DNA from: a virus
Direction: 5' to 3' (one strand)
Virus record (IMG/VR): IMGVR_UViG_3300010400_000024
Location: 1 to 56,899 of that record
Length of the DNA stretch: 56,899 bases
Of this stretch, positions 1 through 7,907 are shown piece after piece. A program made the position numbers and the translations under genes. The notes beneath the pieces are model-generated. The model was not told the origin of the DNA and ran no database searches. It saw only the letters and a program-made list of their open reading frames with translations. How positions within the stretch are numbered: position 1 is the stretch's first letter; every line of letters starts with the position of its first letter.

Positions 1-11
1 ACATTAAGATC

Positions 12-416
12 ATGCAAAACCCTGTTGTAGAAGTAAAAGGGCCAACGTTCCTCAATTGGGTACAAGTAGTTCAAAAGGTACTATCGAAAGAAGATATTGC
101 ATTCCATAAACGACATTACATTTGGGCATCTAAGCAACTTCTACGCAGATGGAAGCTGCTAGGTAATGTTAGTGCATGGACTTGTATTCACAGGCATGAA
201 GGTGCCTGGAATGATAGTGGTTCTCCTTATTGGGGAGGACTTCAAATGGATATTGGATTCCAAACAACTTATGGCAGCGATATGATTAACAAGTATCACG
301 GTTATGCTAATGTTTGGCATCCCTACGATCAAATGATCGTAGCTCAACGTGCTTACAGGAGTGGAAGAGGTTATTATCCTTGGCCCAATACTGCAAGGTA
401 TTGTGGTCTAATCTAA
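12..416 (+). CDS. Rpf/transglycosylase-like muralytic protein
   Basis: Protein of 134 residues. The C-terminal two thirds resembles the lysozyme-fold transglycosylase-like/resuscitation-promoting-factor domain of actinobacteria and their phages. I see W56-T-C58-I-H followed by E63 (the expected catalytic Glu), a glycine-rich YWGGLQ segment (73-78), a DQM-VAQRAY helix and a terminal WP....CGL. C58 and C131 could form the family's disulfide. It would cleave peptidoglycan glycan strands. There is no signal peptide, and the N-terminal 50 residues are not recognised. The reading frame is open to the left edge of the window, so the true start may lie upstream. A second lysis enzyme, a CHAP-like endolysin, is at 16456-17193; this one may act at entry or assist lysis. 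The family call is fairly sure, the role inferred. Confidence 0.72.
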   Translation: MQNPVVEVKGPTFLNWVQVVQKVLSKEDIAFHKRHYIWASKQLLRRWKLLGNVSAWTCIHRHEGAWNDSGSPYWGGLQMDIGFQTTYGSDMINKYHGYANVWHPYDQMIVAQRAYRSGRGYYPWPNTARYCGLI

Positions 417-425
417 GGAGTAAGA

Positions 426-563
426 ATGGATTTGCTACTTCTACTTGTTTTGGTTCTAGTTGTATTTGCAGTATTTGGTGGGCTAGTGCTTAGTAAGTTT
501 CTCTGGCTTCTATTGATTGTCGCACTACTAGTGTTTATCTTTAGTCGCCGCTCAACAGTATGA
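426..563 (+). CDS. Small two-helix membrane protein (45 aa)
   Basis: A 45-residue, almost wholly hydrophobic protein: two membrane segments (about 2-20 and 26-40) joined by a Gly-Gly-containing turn, ending in basic Arg-Arg. A good ribosome site (AAGGAG) lies before the ATG, and the stop overlaps the next start as ATGA. It resembles the short 'hydrophobic protein' families of actinobacteria and their phages. Being next to a muralytic gene makes a holin-like role possible, but this is not shown by the sequence. Confidence 0.6.
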   Translation: MDLLLLLVLVLVVFAVFGGLVLSKFLWLLLIVALLVFIFSRRSTV

Positions 564-802
564 CTGAAGCATCTTATCCTCATCCAGTTAGCATTAGCGA
601 TGAAGCTATTGCTAAACTTCAAGTGGTAGATGACTTAACGCTTGAACCTTCTACCGTTGAGGATATGCGTCCTACGCAGGCATACAAAGATGCAGTACAA
701 GAAGTGATTGAGGCTAGACAAAGACAACCACACACTCAGAAGAAGGTACCACTAACAGAGGCTATTGATACTCACCTTGCTAGACGAGATATCACAAGAT
801 AA
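560..802 (+). CDS. Hypothetical protein (80 aa)
   Basis: Acidic-to-neutral, probably helical protein of 80 residues with no motif I recognise. Its ATG overlaps the stop of the upstream membrane protein (ATGA), so translation is probably coupled. The 3' end overlaps the following zinc-ribbon gene by 38 nt if that gene starts at its TTG. Confidence 0.6.
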   Translation: MTEASYPHPVSISDEAIAKLQVVDDLTLEPSTVEDMRPTQAYKDAVQEVIEARQRQPHTQKKVPLTEAIDTHLARRDITR

Positions 803-1244
803 CATCTGTCCTGTTTGTGGCAGGCTTGAAACGCTTGTTGAACAAGTCGGCTTTTGCCACTCTTGTTGCGTTAAAAGGAGTATATGTCCTTTTTGTGGCA
901 AGCAGGAGGCTAGAGTGGCAATCGCCGGCAAATGTAATTACTGCGCTAAGAACAGGTGGTTCATAGAAAACGCAGATGCAGTTGAGAACTACATGCGTAC
1001 TGGATTGACGTACAGTATGGCGGTTGTCAAAGTCATGTTTGATAATCGTCCTTTGTGTTTTGTATGTGGTGATAAGGTTAAGGGTAGTAGATGGAAGCGC
1101 GAGGACAACTTCTGTAACAAACAGTCTTGCAAACGCGAAGCCAGATACTACAAGTATCTAAGAATAGATAAGAACAAGACTAGACAACAAGCATTGGAGA
1201 TTATCAGTGAGCGAATCAACGCCAGAAGTAAACAAGTCGCTTGA
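765..1244 (+). CDS. Multi-zinc-ribbon protein
   Basis: Protein of 159 residues with at least three zinc-ribbon-like cysteine clusters: CPVCG with FCHSC, CPFCG with CNYC, and CFVCG with a later cysteine pair (FCNKQSC). The C-terminal third is basic and ends in a helical region, as in small nucleic-acid-binding proteins; a degenerate HNH-type fold cannot be excluded. The start is uncertain: TTG at 765 has CAGAGG upstream and overlaps the previous gene; TTG at 777 is an alternative. Cysteine pairs at such spacing strongly suggest bound zinc. Function unknown. Confidence 0.62.
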   Translation: MILTLLDEISQDNICPVCGRLETLVEQVGFCHSCCVKRSICPFCGKQEARVAIAGKCNYCAKNRWFIENADAVENYMRTGLTYSMAVVKVMFDNRPLCFVCGDKVKGSRWKREDNFCNKQSCKREARYYKYLRIDKNKTRQQALEIISERINARSKQVA

Positions 1245-1422
1245 GAATGCAATGCGTGATGGAAACATTCCTCTCAAGGAACGAACTGAAAGCGGTAAGA
1301 CGATCACTTGCTACAACCCATCTTGTCCCGATTATAAACGGGAACGCCCTTACGACGAACCTTGTAGTTGTAAACGTACCACTATCAAATCACCGGGCGA
1401 TACAAGTAGTATGTACTTCTAA
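1207..1422 (+). CDS. Small zinc-finger-like protein (71 aa)
   Basis: Protein of 71 residues with a four-cysteine pattern (C..(4)..C....C-x-C) flanked by basic residues, consistent with one zinc site. GTG start chosen because GGAGA lies 7 nt upstream. It overlaps the end of the preceding zinc-ribbon gene by 38 nt. Function unknown. Confidence 0.6.
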   Translation: MSESTPEVNKSLENAMRDGNIPLKERTESGKTITCYNPSCPDYKRERPYDEPCSCKRTTIKSPGDTSSMYF

Positions 1423-1445
1423 GAAAGGAAAGGTGGCTCAAGAGC

Positions 1446-3059
1446 ATGAGCGCACTACCACTTAATAAACCAACGCCTGATAGAGTCATTGAGACTCCTG
1501 AATGGCAAATGCAGGATATTGATTATCTTGCATCTAAGCCCTATTCAGCCAATTGGTCTGAAATGGGTTGTTACAAGACTTCTACTGCTTTGTGGCTAGC
1601 GATGCGTAAGGTGCAAGGCATTGAAAATCCCTCCATCTTGTTTATCACTACTGCTGGTGGTAAAGGCACTTACTTTGATATGGTGCCTGAGATTCTCCCG
1701 AACTACACTTTGTTTAACGTTGGGACTCAGGGCATTAGTATTGTCCTTCCTGGCGGTAAGCAAGTTAAGGTGCAGAAGGAACTTCCTGACAGAATTGACG
1801 TTCCTCATATCATCTTGACACACTACCAAGTTTTCGCACGATGGAATCATAACAAGCTTGACCCTTGTATTGACTGTGAAGTGACAGGCATACAAAAGGT
1901 ACCAGGGATGGACTTGGAGATTATCTGTCCTACGTGTAATGGTGCCATGTTTGTCAAGAAGCCTCTGCTTATGGCAGACTACTTGAACAAGCATGAATGG
2001 GACTTTGTCGGTGTTGACGAGGCACATAGACTTAAGGGTAGAGAGACTAAATGGACGGTTGGCATCAAAAGGTTGAAGGCCAAGCATAAGCACATTATGA
2101 CTGGTACTGGCTTTATCAATCGTCCTGATGAAATCTGGTCTTTGCTTGACTTCCTAGCTAAAGGCCAGGATATGAACTTCGGCTCTTACAATCGCTTCGT
2201 GGAATACTTCTGCGAGATTGACGATTGGAGTGGCTATCGCAAGGTTGTGGGGGTTAAGGAAGATAAGAAGGACGAGTTTAGAACACTCGTTAGAGAGTAT
2301 GGAGTTAGGCGCACTCTCGATGAAGTAATGCCCCACATCAAGAAGGCGATTAAGGTTCGTAAAGATGTTGAGCTTTCAACGGTACAGAAGCGTATGTACA
2401 ATGAGATTAAGACTGAGTTAAAAGCACTCGATAAGAAGGGTGAACCATTCCACTCACCTAACGTCTTGTCTGCACTACAGAGGTTGCGGCAGATTTGTGT
2501 CGCCACTCCTGAAGTAGTAAAAGACGAGTACGATGAAAAGCTTGAGAAGCGTGTAATGAAGATCAAGCTGGTAGAGCCATCAAGTAAGCTAGACGAGTTG
2601 ATGGAACTAATCGACGGTATGGAGTGGGATGATGATAACAGGCAACAACTAGTGGTCTTTAGTAACTTCCGTGATCCGCTGGAACTACTGAAGGTAAGAC
2701 TAGAGAAGGCTAATATCCCTTACATTCATATGGATACGAGTGATGATGAAGAGACTAGATACAAGAAGTGGCATGATGAGTTTCCGAAGAAGGAACATCA
2801 AATCTTCATGTCAACTCTCCAATTGGGTGGAGAAAGTATTAATCTCACCAGTGCCCAACACGTTTGCTTCCTTGATAGGTCTTGGAGTCCCAAAGACAAC
2901 AATCAGGGTATTGGTAGAGTTAGACGCCCTGGACAATCGGGTGAGCCAGTTGTTATCAATATTGAAGCAAAGGGAACTACAGATCAGAAGCTAGAGAGGG
3001 TTAACGCAGAGAAGGAAGGTTGGTTCAATGAAATCTTCGGTGACGAAGATGAGATTTAA
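1446..3059 (+). CDS. SNF2/SWI2-type DEAH helicase-translocase
   Basis: Protein of 537 residues with the SNF2 (superfamily 2) motif order: Q-motif-like WQMQ near 20, a Walker A variant E-M-G-C-Y-K-T (39-45), D191-E-A-H, S/T-G-T-G motif III shortly after, and in the second RecA lobe LQLGGESINL, FLDRSW and an Arg-rich motif VI (G-I-G-R-V-R-R-P-G-Q). Such phage enzymes move on duplex DNA and are thought to help replication or recombination. Two CxxC pairs (C141/C144, C161/C164) form a zinc-ribbon insert between motifs Ia and II. The Walker A loop reads CYKT where most SNF2 proteins have LGKT, but the catalytic Lys and Thr are kept. The 3' end overlaps the next gene by 32 nt. Confidence 0.88.
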   Translation: MSALPLNKPTPDRVIETPEWQMQDIDYLASKPYSANWSEMGCYKTSTALWLAMRKVQGIENPSILFITTAGGKGTYFDMVPEILPNYTLFNVGTQGISIVLPGGKQVKVQKELPDRIDVPHIILTHYQVFARWNHNKLDPCIDCEVTGIQKVPGMDLEIICPTCNGAMFVKKPLLMADYLNKHEWDFVGVDEAHRLKGRETKWTVGIKRLKAKHKHIMTGTGFINRPDEIWSLLDFLAKGQDMNFGSYNRFVEYFCEIDDWSGYRKVVGVKEDKKDEFRTLVREYGVRRTLDEVMPHIKKAIKVRKDVELSTVQKRMYNEIKTELKALDKKGEPFHSPNVLSALQRLRQICVATPEVVKDEYDEKLEKRVMKIKLVEPSSKLDELMELIDGMEWDDDNRQQLVVFSNFRDPLELLKVRLEKANIPYIHMDTSDDEETRYKKWHDEFPKKEHQIFMSTLQLGGESINLTSAQHVCFLDRSWSPKDNNQGIGRVRRPGQSGEPVVINIEAKGTTDQKLERVNAEKEGWFNEIFGDEDEI

Positions 3060-3726
3060 ACTAACACTGGTGGCAGTAGTGATGTTGTTTGTCACTACTG
3101 CTGCCAACTGGCCTGACCCTCGTTTGGATGCTATCTCATCTAAACTAGCAACACACAATAGTCCTGTCTACTGTGAGAATGATCCAACAGAGTGGAACAA
3201 TTGGGAAGTGATGCTAGGTAGACAGCCTAACACTACAGGCGGATTTACTTGGCATCCTGGTATTAGTGCAAGACGGCATCCATTCTTTATGCAGTTTGAT
3301 CCTAACACTGTATACATAGGCCCGGAAGCTTGCGGTGGTCTACATGCTATCCTTACTGACACCACTGTAATTACAGCTAACTACGAAGCTTATGGTATTG
3401 GTGTATTGATCCATGAAGATATGCATCAGGCTTTAAACTCTAACGATGAAGGACTGGTAGAGTGTACTGCGTACCGTCAGTTTAAAGACGTTACTGTCAA
3501 CTACTTCAATGTTCCTCTTACCACTACGATTGTAGTACCTTACACTGTTAGAACGATCAAGTATTACTACAAGCGGGTTAAGGGTAAGAGAGTTCGTAAG
3601 CACAAAGTTGTCTACGTTCTCAAGTATCGTACAGACACGATAGACAATCCTTTCTTGTTTACTCTAATCCGTGATGAGGATTTTCAACACAGTAACATGC
3701 CTCCCGCGTATAGAACTTATTGCTAA
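3028..3726 (+). CDS. Secreted HExxH metallopeptidase-like protein
   Basis: Protein of 232 residues. The N-terminus is a classic signal peptide (MKSSVTKMRFK, then a hydrophobic stretch to about residue 26). A zinc-protease-like H129-E-D-M-H133 is followed by acidic residues E141 and E145 that could be the third ligand (gluzincin style). The C-terminal part holds a strongly basic KRVKGKRVRKHK stretch. Start chosen for GGAAGG 8 nt upstream. Role unknown: it may act outside the host membrane on wall or surface proteins, for example during lysis or exclusion of other phages. The motif is clear; the activity is inferred. Confidence 0.6.
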   Translation: MKSSVTKMRFKLTLVAVVMLFVTTAANWPDPRLDAISSKLATHNSPVYCENDPTEWNNWEVMLGRQPNTTGGFTWHPGISARRHPFFMQFDPNTVYIGPEACGGLHAILTDTTVITANYEAYGIGVLIHEDMHQALNSNDEGLVECTAYRQFKDVTVNYFNVPLTTTIVVPYTVRTIKYYYKRVKGKRVRKHKVVYVLKYRTDTIDNPFLFTLIRDEDFQHSNMPPAYRTYC

Positions 3727-3920
3727 TGCACATCAACGATCACCCCGACCACGATCATCGTTACATGAAGTGGTGTGAACACTTGAACGTACAAGAAATT
3801 TCTACGTTCGGTCAAGGCGTAACGCACTACATCTGTGAGGATTGTGGAGCCACTTGTCTTATAGGACAAGCCGAAAACTGGATGCCTAATCTAACAGGCA
3901 CACGAATACAGGAGAGTTAA
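3726..3920 (+). CDS. Small zinc-binding protein (64 aa)
   Basis: 64 residues; His-rich start (DHPDHDH), one Cys-Glu-His and a CEDC-x3-C cluster that looks like half of a zinc ribbon. The ATG overlaps the previous stop (TAATG), arguing for coupled translation. Function unknown. Confidence 0.55.
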   Translation: MHINDHPDHDHRYMKWCEHLNVQEISTFGQGVTHYICEDCGATCLIGQAENWMPNLTGTRIQES

Positions 3921-4025
3921 ATGAGTAACTGGGCTTGGCCGATTGCGACCGTTATCAGCGTTACGGTGGTATCCGCGGCAACGTGCTTTGTGTTCTATTT
4001 GGCTAATCGGGATAAAGAGGATTAA
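3921..4025 (+). CDS. Single-pass membrane microprotein (34 aa)
   Basis: 34 residues: a tryptophan-rich start, one transmembrane helix (about 6-28) and a charged NRDKED tail. GGAG lies 6 nt before the ATG, which directly follows the upstream stop. It is the last gene before the promoter at 4032. Function unknown. Confidence 0.5.
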   Translation: MSNWAWPIATVISVTVVSAATCFVFYLANRDKED

Positions 4026-4031
4026 TCCTGC

Positions 4032-4060
4032 TTGACTTTTGGTTCGGTTTGTGGTAGGGT
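4032..4060 (+). promoter_or_regulatory. Sigma70-like promoter of the replication operon
   Basis: TTGACT, 17 nt, TAGGGT. The spacing equals that of the other promoters in this window. Expected transcription start is near 4067, just before the hairpin leader at 4081 and the nuclease gene at 4165. Confidence 0.6.
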
Positions 4061-4080
4061 GCTCTAGCTTGACAGGCGCT

Positions 4081-4122
4081 AGGGAGAGTAGAAGGGTAGT
4101 TCCCTATAACACTACTCTCCCT
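4081..4122 (+). ncRNA. Hairpin leader before the replication operon
   Basis: AGGGAGAGTAG (4081-4091) pairs perfectly with CTACTCTCCCT (4112-4122); the 20-nt loop can form an inner AGGG/CCCT hairpin. It lies between the promoter at 4032 and the TAATCACACA motif at 4125. No U-tract follows, so it is unlikely to be a plain terminator. A regulatory 5' UTR structure is the simplest reading. Confidence 0.5.
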
Positions 4123-4124
4123 CT

Positions 4125-4134
4125 TAATCACACA
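4125..4134 (+). promoter_or_regulatory. UTR motif TAATCACACA, copy 1
   Basis: One of five copies in the window, all in the 5' UTR just upstream of a start codon (here 30 nt between motif and ATG). Complementary to the loop at 56138-56146. Confidence 0.45.
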
Positions 4135-4164
4135 CCCCGTCCAGAGTAGCGACGGAAGGAAAAT

Positions 4165-5472
4165 ATGAGTACAACAACTAATGAAATAGTCATCCCTAGT
4201 AAGTGGGATATCATACCCATTCATACTAGCGATAGAGAAACGTTTAAGAACTGTCGTCGTAGATGGGACTGGTCAAGTCCTGCTAGACGTAACTTGGTAC
4301 GCAAGGTTAGAGTTAGTGGCGTGATTATGCCGCTATGGTTTGGTACAGGAATTCACGTTGGATTGCAACGTTACTACAATCCTGTATTGAGTGAAGACCC
4401 TGTTAAAGTTTTTGAAGATTGGTACAACACTGAGTGGAATGGTGGTTACGTTCATTACAACGATCTAGATCAATACGCTGATCGTGACCCTAAGCCTCAT
4501 GGTATTGAACAATACTATGACGTAAACACAGGAATGTTCGTACCCGCTATGTGGTTCGTTAAGGGTCTAAGTGAACTTCTGCCTGATCCCGATGAAGAAC
4601 TGTTTGAAGAGCATAGGGTATTGGGGATTGGTATGCTCACCTTCTACAAGGACTACGCTAAACGTGAAGATAACTTCCGTGTAGTTAGTGTTGAGCAGAC
4701 ATTCAGTGTACCTATCCGTGATCCTAATGGTGAGATTGTTAAGATGGTAGATAGTAGGCGTATGCCTAAAGAGTGGATAAGTGATAAGCCTGCTGCTTAT
4801 CTAGGTATGCCGAAGGAAGTACATGCTAGAGGTAGGCGCGATGCTATCGTTCAGGACAATGAGACTGGTAAGTACGGTATTATTGACCATAAGACGGCAG
4901 CTAAGATTAACGATGACTACTTTAGGCATCTAGACTTGGATGAACAATGCACTACATATTTGTGGACTGGTGAGGAAGAAGCAAAGATTTACGATCGAGA
5001 GTGGAAATCACTTGACTTCATTATCTACAATGCTTTGCGGAAGAACTTTCCTAAACCCCCCACAATGCTTAAGAAGGGTACGCCTAGTCTCGATAAGACT
5101 AAGGAAAGCCCTACTGCTGAAATGTTTATGAAGTGCATTAAGGACAATGGGTTGGAAATGGTGTTAGAAGGTTCTGAGCAAATGCAGAACTACTACACCT
5201 ATTTGTTGGAGCAAGGTGACAAGCTATTCATTCAACGTGGTGCGCCTGGATTGCCCTATGTTACTCGTAACAAGGCACAGAGGGCTAATGCTGGTAGAAG
5301 GCTGTACTACGAAGCGATGGATATGCTCTACAATCCTAACATCTATCCTAACCCAACTAAGAACTACAGTTGCTTGAACTGCATCTTTAGGGCACCTTGC
5401 TTGATGGCAGAAGATGGTAGCGACTACGAAGCTATGCTAGAAGATAGCTATCAGGCTAACTATGATCGTTAA
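4165..5472 (+). CDS. Cas4/RecB-like PD-(D/E)XK exonuclease
   Basis: Protein of 435 residues with the PD-(D/E)XK core: a G-R-R-D-A-I strand, then G-I-I-D-H-K (Asp and Lys of the active site), and a later D-E-Q-x-x-x-Y helix (RecB motif III-like). One cysteine at C30 and a C-terminal C403/C406/C412 cluster match the iron-sulfur staple of Cas4/AddB-type nucleases. It probably processes DNA ends for recombination and replication; the Sak4-like ATPase and ssDNA-binding candidate follow. First gene after the promoter at 4032, with GGAAGGAAA before the ATG. Confidence 0.85.
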   Translation: MSTTTNEIVIPSKWDIIPIHTSDRETFKNCRRRWDWSSPARRNLVRKVRVSGVIMPLWFGTGIHVGLQRYYNPVLSEDPVKVFEDWYNTEWNGGYVHYNDLDQYADRDPKPHGIEQYYDVNTGMFVPAMWFVKGLSELLPDPDEELFEEHRVLGIGMLTFYKDYAKREDNFRVVSVEQTFSVPIRDPNGEIVKMVDSRRMPKEWISDKPAAYLGMPKEVHARGRRDAIVQDNETGKYGIIDHKTAAKINDDYFRHLDLDEQCTTYLWTGEEEAKIYDREWKSLDFIIYNALRKNFPKPPTMLKKGTPSLDKTKESPTAEMFMKCIKDNGLEMVLEGSEQMQNYYTYLLEQGDKLFIQRGAPGLPYVTRNKAQRANAGRRLYYEAMDMLYNPNIYPNPTKNYSCLNCIFRAPCLMAEDGSDYEAMLEDSYQANYDR

Positions 5473-5635
5473 TTTTACTAATCTAGTTAACGGCACTAGT
5501 ATCTCACTAGATGTTTCTATAGTACCACGAATAGATGACAACTGGATACTGCCGCAGTTAGGTTGGGTAAAAATCACCCGAGTAGAAATAGATGTTAGAG
5601 ACGAGGTAATGAATATCGCGGTGTTGTGTAAATGA
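5462..5635 (+). CDS. Hypothetical protein (57 aa)
   Basis: 57 residues, beta-rich in appearance, no recognised motif. It begins 11 nt inside the nuclease gene and its stop overlaps the next start (ATGA), typical of a coupled phage gene. Function unknown. Confidence 0.55.
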   Translation: MIVNFTNLVNGTSISLDVSIVPRIDDNWILPQLGWVKITRVEIDVRDEVMNIAVLCK

Positions 5636-5967
5636 CCGTTGAGATTAAAGACCCGATTCAAGCTGCTGGCCTTGGTATGATAGAGTTGCCAAGGTCAGTA
5701 ACGCCCGATGAAGGTGATAGTCAGTACGAAGGGTATTACTACCTAAAGACGGATGAATACTTCTGCACTTGTAGGCAGCGTCCTTGGCGTTATCTTCACT
5801 TCGACAAGAAGGTCATTGTTTGGCCTACTAACGATGACATTGCTCTGTTGAAGAACGCACAAAACCTCAAAGATAGCGGGTTTAATCCTAAGATCGTTGA
5901 GTACAATGTAATGCTTGGTAAGGCTATTCCTTGGGATGATATCCCTCATGGGTCAGACCTAGTATGA
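5632..5967 (+). CDS. Hypothetical protein (111 aa)
   Basis: 111 residues with aromatic-rich patches (YEGYYYL, RPWRYL) and a C-T-C pair; no family recognised. ATGA overlaps on both sides tie it into the replication operon. Confidence 0.6.
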   Translation: MTVEIKDPIQAAGLGMIELPRSVTPDEGDSQYEGYYYLKTDEYFCTCRQRPWRYLHFDKKVIVWPTNDDIALLKNAQNLKDSGFNPKIVEYNVMLGKAIPWDDIPHGSDLV

Positions 5968-6137
5968 CCGAGGAAGTTTATACCGATGGTGATTTGTTGG
6001 CTCAGATAGAAGCTGAAAGTGAAACAGCTATAAGCCTTGGAATGATTAACCATCCCTCTACCGTTAAAGTTCTGCTTGAAGGATTTATTAGAAAGATTGA
6101 AAAGCAGCGTAATGGCATTAAGTGGTGGGAAGAATGA
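5964..6137 (+). CDS. Hypothetical protein (57 aa)
   Basis: 57 residues, acidic N-terminus then an amphipathic helix rich in Lys/Arg. Overlaps both neighbours by ATGA, which also fixes the start of the next gene at 6134. Function unknown. Confidence 0.55.
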   Translation: MTEEVYTDGDLLAQIEAESETAISLGMINHPSTVKVLLEGFIRKIEKQRNGIKWWEE

Positions 6138-6373
6138 CTAGTGTACCCCTAGACGTTAATGCGATCAAGGCACTACTTGGTAATGATGAGAAGAAGCGTC
6201 AACTACCTCCGCAAGTAGGGCCGATCAAGTGGTACGATAAGGAAATGCGTTGTGCTAGTAGAGGGTGTGGTAGTCCAACGTACATTAAGTTTCAAGGCAT
6301 ACCTAACTGCATGATACATACGCTTAGACTTGCTAACGAATTGATGGTGGAACATGAAATCGGTACTAGCTAG
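6134..6373 (+). CDS. Small zinc-binding protein (79 aa)
   Basis: 79 residues with a compact C-x4-C.....C-x2-H pattern in the C-terminal half (CASRGC, then NCMIH), consistent with one zinc site. ATG at 6134 is preferred to the upstream GTG because it gives the operon's usual ATGA overlap. Confidence 0.58.
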   Translation: MTSVPLDVNAIKALLGNDEKKRQLPPQVGPIKWYDKEMRCASRGCGSPTYIKFQGIPNCMIHTLRLANELMVEHEIGTS

Positions 6374-6575
6374 TCTCGTTAAACTCAACGGGCCTAGTGA
6401 GACGTTTCCTTACGCTCTAGTAGGTAGACCACTTCCTAACTTCATTCCTAGCGAGTGTACGGTAACAGGAGAAATTCATGTTCTCTTAACTGTTGCTGAG
6501 GATGCTAAGGTTGAAGCTGAATACGATTGGCATCATCAAATGATGGGATGGAAATTGAGAGGGGGTGATAACTAA
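6354..6575 (+). CDS. Hypothetical protein (73 aa)
   Basis: 73 residues, no recognised domain; overlaps the previous gene by 20 nt. Its last codons contain GGGGGTGAT, a very strong Shine-Dalgarno sequence that must serve the next gene. Confidence 0.55.
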   Translation: MKSVLASLVKLNGPSETFPYALVGRPLPNFIPSECTVTGEIHVLLTVAEDAKVEAEYDWHHQMMGWKLRGGDN

Positions 6576-7384
6576 TCGAAGCAGCAACCGTACCGCCTGC
6601 GGCTGATAGTATCCGTGATAAGTTGCAGGTTCAATCTCCCGAGGACGTTGTTCCGTACATTAACCTGCTTATCTATGGTGAGCCGGGTGCGGGTAAAACG
6701 TTTTTCTGCTCAACTGCACAGGATATCGAAGAAACGAAACCTATCTTGTTTGTTGACGTAGAAGGGGGAGTGCTTACAATCCGAAAGAGGCCAGATATCG
6801 ACGTTAAGGCCGTTAGAAGTATCAAGGACGTTGAAGATGTGCATAACATGATCTTCAAAGACCCTTCTTATTATCGAACGGTAATCGTAGATAGTCTGTC
6901 TGAGTTGCAGAAGCTCGATATGAGATTCGTGATGAATCATGAGAAGCAAAATTCTTCTAATCCTGATCGTGTTGATATCGACACTCCAACGCAGAGAGCA
7001 TGGGGTAAGTCAGGAGAACGTATTAGAAGGATTGTTCGCGCGTTCAGAGACTTGCCTTGTAACACGATTATGACAACGTTGGTCAGTACGGAGTACGAAG
7101 AAGATGATAAGGGTAAAGAGGATAAGAGCAAAGTTCGTTTGTTCTATCCTATGCTCCCTGGTAAACTCCGTGGTGAGATACCGGGCTATTTCGATGTTGT
7201 AGGTTTCTTGCAAGCTGACGCGGATAGGTCAGGTAATATCAAGCGAACTCTCCAAGTTGCAAAGACAAAGAGAGTGGTTGCTAAGGATCGTACCGGAAGT
7301 CTCGGTTTGGTTGTTAATGAACCTTCAATACCGATAATATGGAATATGATTCATAGTGACGAAAAGGTCATGAGCAGTACCTAA
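6575..7384 (+). CDS. Sak4-like RecA-fold recombination ATPase
   Basis: RecA-like ATPase of about 269 residues. Walker A G-E-P-G-A-G-K-T lies near the N-terminus, a Walker B-like TVIVDSLSEL strand follows, then a Q-rich switch region and an Arg-Lys-rich C-terminal strand. This is the pattern of the phage Sak4 single-strand annealing/recombinase group, and a DUF669-like partner follows, as is usual. The start is a puzzle: the only AUG-like codon near the fold is TTG at 6623, with no ribosome site, while GGGGGTGAT at 6561-6569 sits ideally for ATC at 6575. I give the longer form; the fold is certain, the start is not. Confidence 0.8.
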   Translation: MEAATVPPAADSIRDKLQVQSPEDVVPYINLLIYGEPGAGKTFFCSTAQDIEETKPILFVDVEGGVLTIRKRPDIDVKAVRSIKDVEDVHNMIFKDPSYYRTVIVDSLSELQKLDMRFVMNHEKQNSSNPDRVDIDTPTQRAWGKSGERIRRIVRAFRDLPCNTIMTTLVSTEYEEDDKGKEDKSKVRLFYPMLPGKLRGEIPGYFDVVGFLQADADRSGNIKRTLQVAKTKRVVAKDRTGSLGLVVNEPSIPIIWNMIHSDEKVMSST

Positions 7385-7398
7385 CTTAAGGAGTTACT

Positions 7399-7905
7399 TT
7401 GTCTGACGATACAATGGGGCCACTCGATCTTTCAGGTGCCGATCTTACTGGCTTTGACCCTGTACCATCAGGTCAGTATAAGGTAGAGGTGTTTGAGTTC
7501 AAGCCCGTTAAGATTGACAAGGAAGATGGTAAGCTTCCCGAAGGTACACCCGGCTATGCAGTTCAGCTTAAGGTAGTCGGTGATACCGAAGGCGCAGAAG
7601 GTGAGGACTACGAGTATTTCAATCGTAGAGTGTTTACTCGCTTCTACCTTCCCGGTGGAGATTACGATAAGAGTAAGGCCGCTCGTATGAAGGGAATGTT
7701 CGTTAAGTTCCTTCTCGCTGTCGGTTACGATGAAGCCGAAGTAACGGGTGGAGCGTTCTCTGTTGATCCTGATGATGTTGTTGATCGTGAGTGCGTTGCT
7801 ACTCTTGGCATTCAGCCTGAACAGGGTGGCTATCCTGCACAGAATAAGGTCAACAGCTTTAAGTCGCTACAGGAGGTTGCTGCTAGTAGCTCAGGGTTGA
7901 TCTAA
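7399..7905 (+). CDS. DUF669-like single-strand DNA-binding candidate
   Basis: 168 residues, acidic, with a PSGQYKVEVFEFKP start and an alternating beta pattern as in phage DUF669 proteins, which accompany Sak4/AAA recombinases and are thought to bind single-stranded DNA. TTG start, well supported by AAGGAG 5 nt upstream. A two-hairpin structure follows the stop. Family assignment is by similarity of pattern and place in the operon. Confidence 0.65.
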   Translation: MSDDTMGPLDLSGADLTGFDPVPSGQYKVEVFEFKPVKIDKEDGKLPEGTPGYAVQLKVVGDTEGAEGEDYEYFNRRVFTRFYLPGGDYDKSKAARMKGMFVKFLLAVGYDEAEVTGGAFSVDPDDVVDRECVATLGIQPEQGGYPAQNKVNSFKSLQEVAASSSGLI

Positions 7906-7907
7906 AG

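Noticed and set aside
1241-1465. 74-codon frame overlapping the zinc protein at 1207
   Set aside because: The other frame has the ribosome site and cysteine pattern; this one reads as an out-of-frame shadow.
1596-2093. Long minus-strand frame opposite the helicase gene
   Set aside because: Shadow of a clearly coding plus-strand gene with all SNF2 motifs; no ribosome site.
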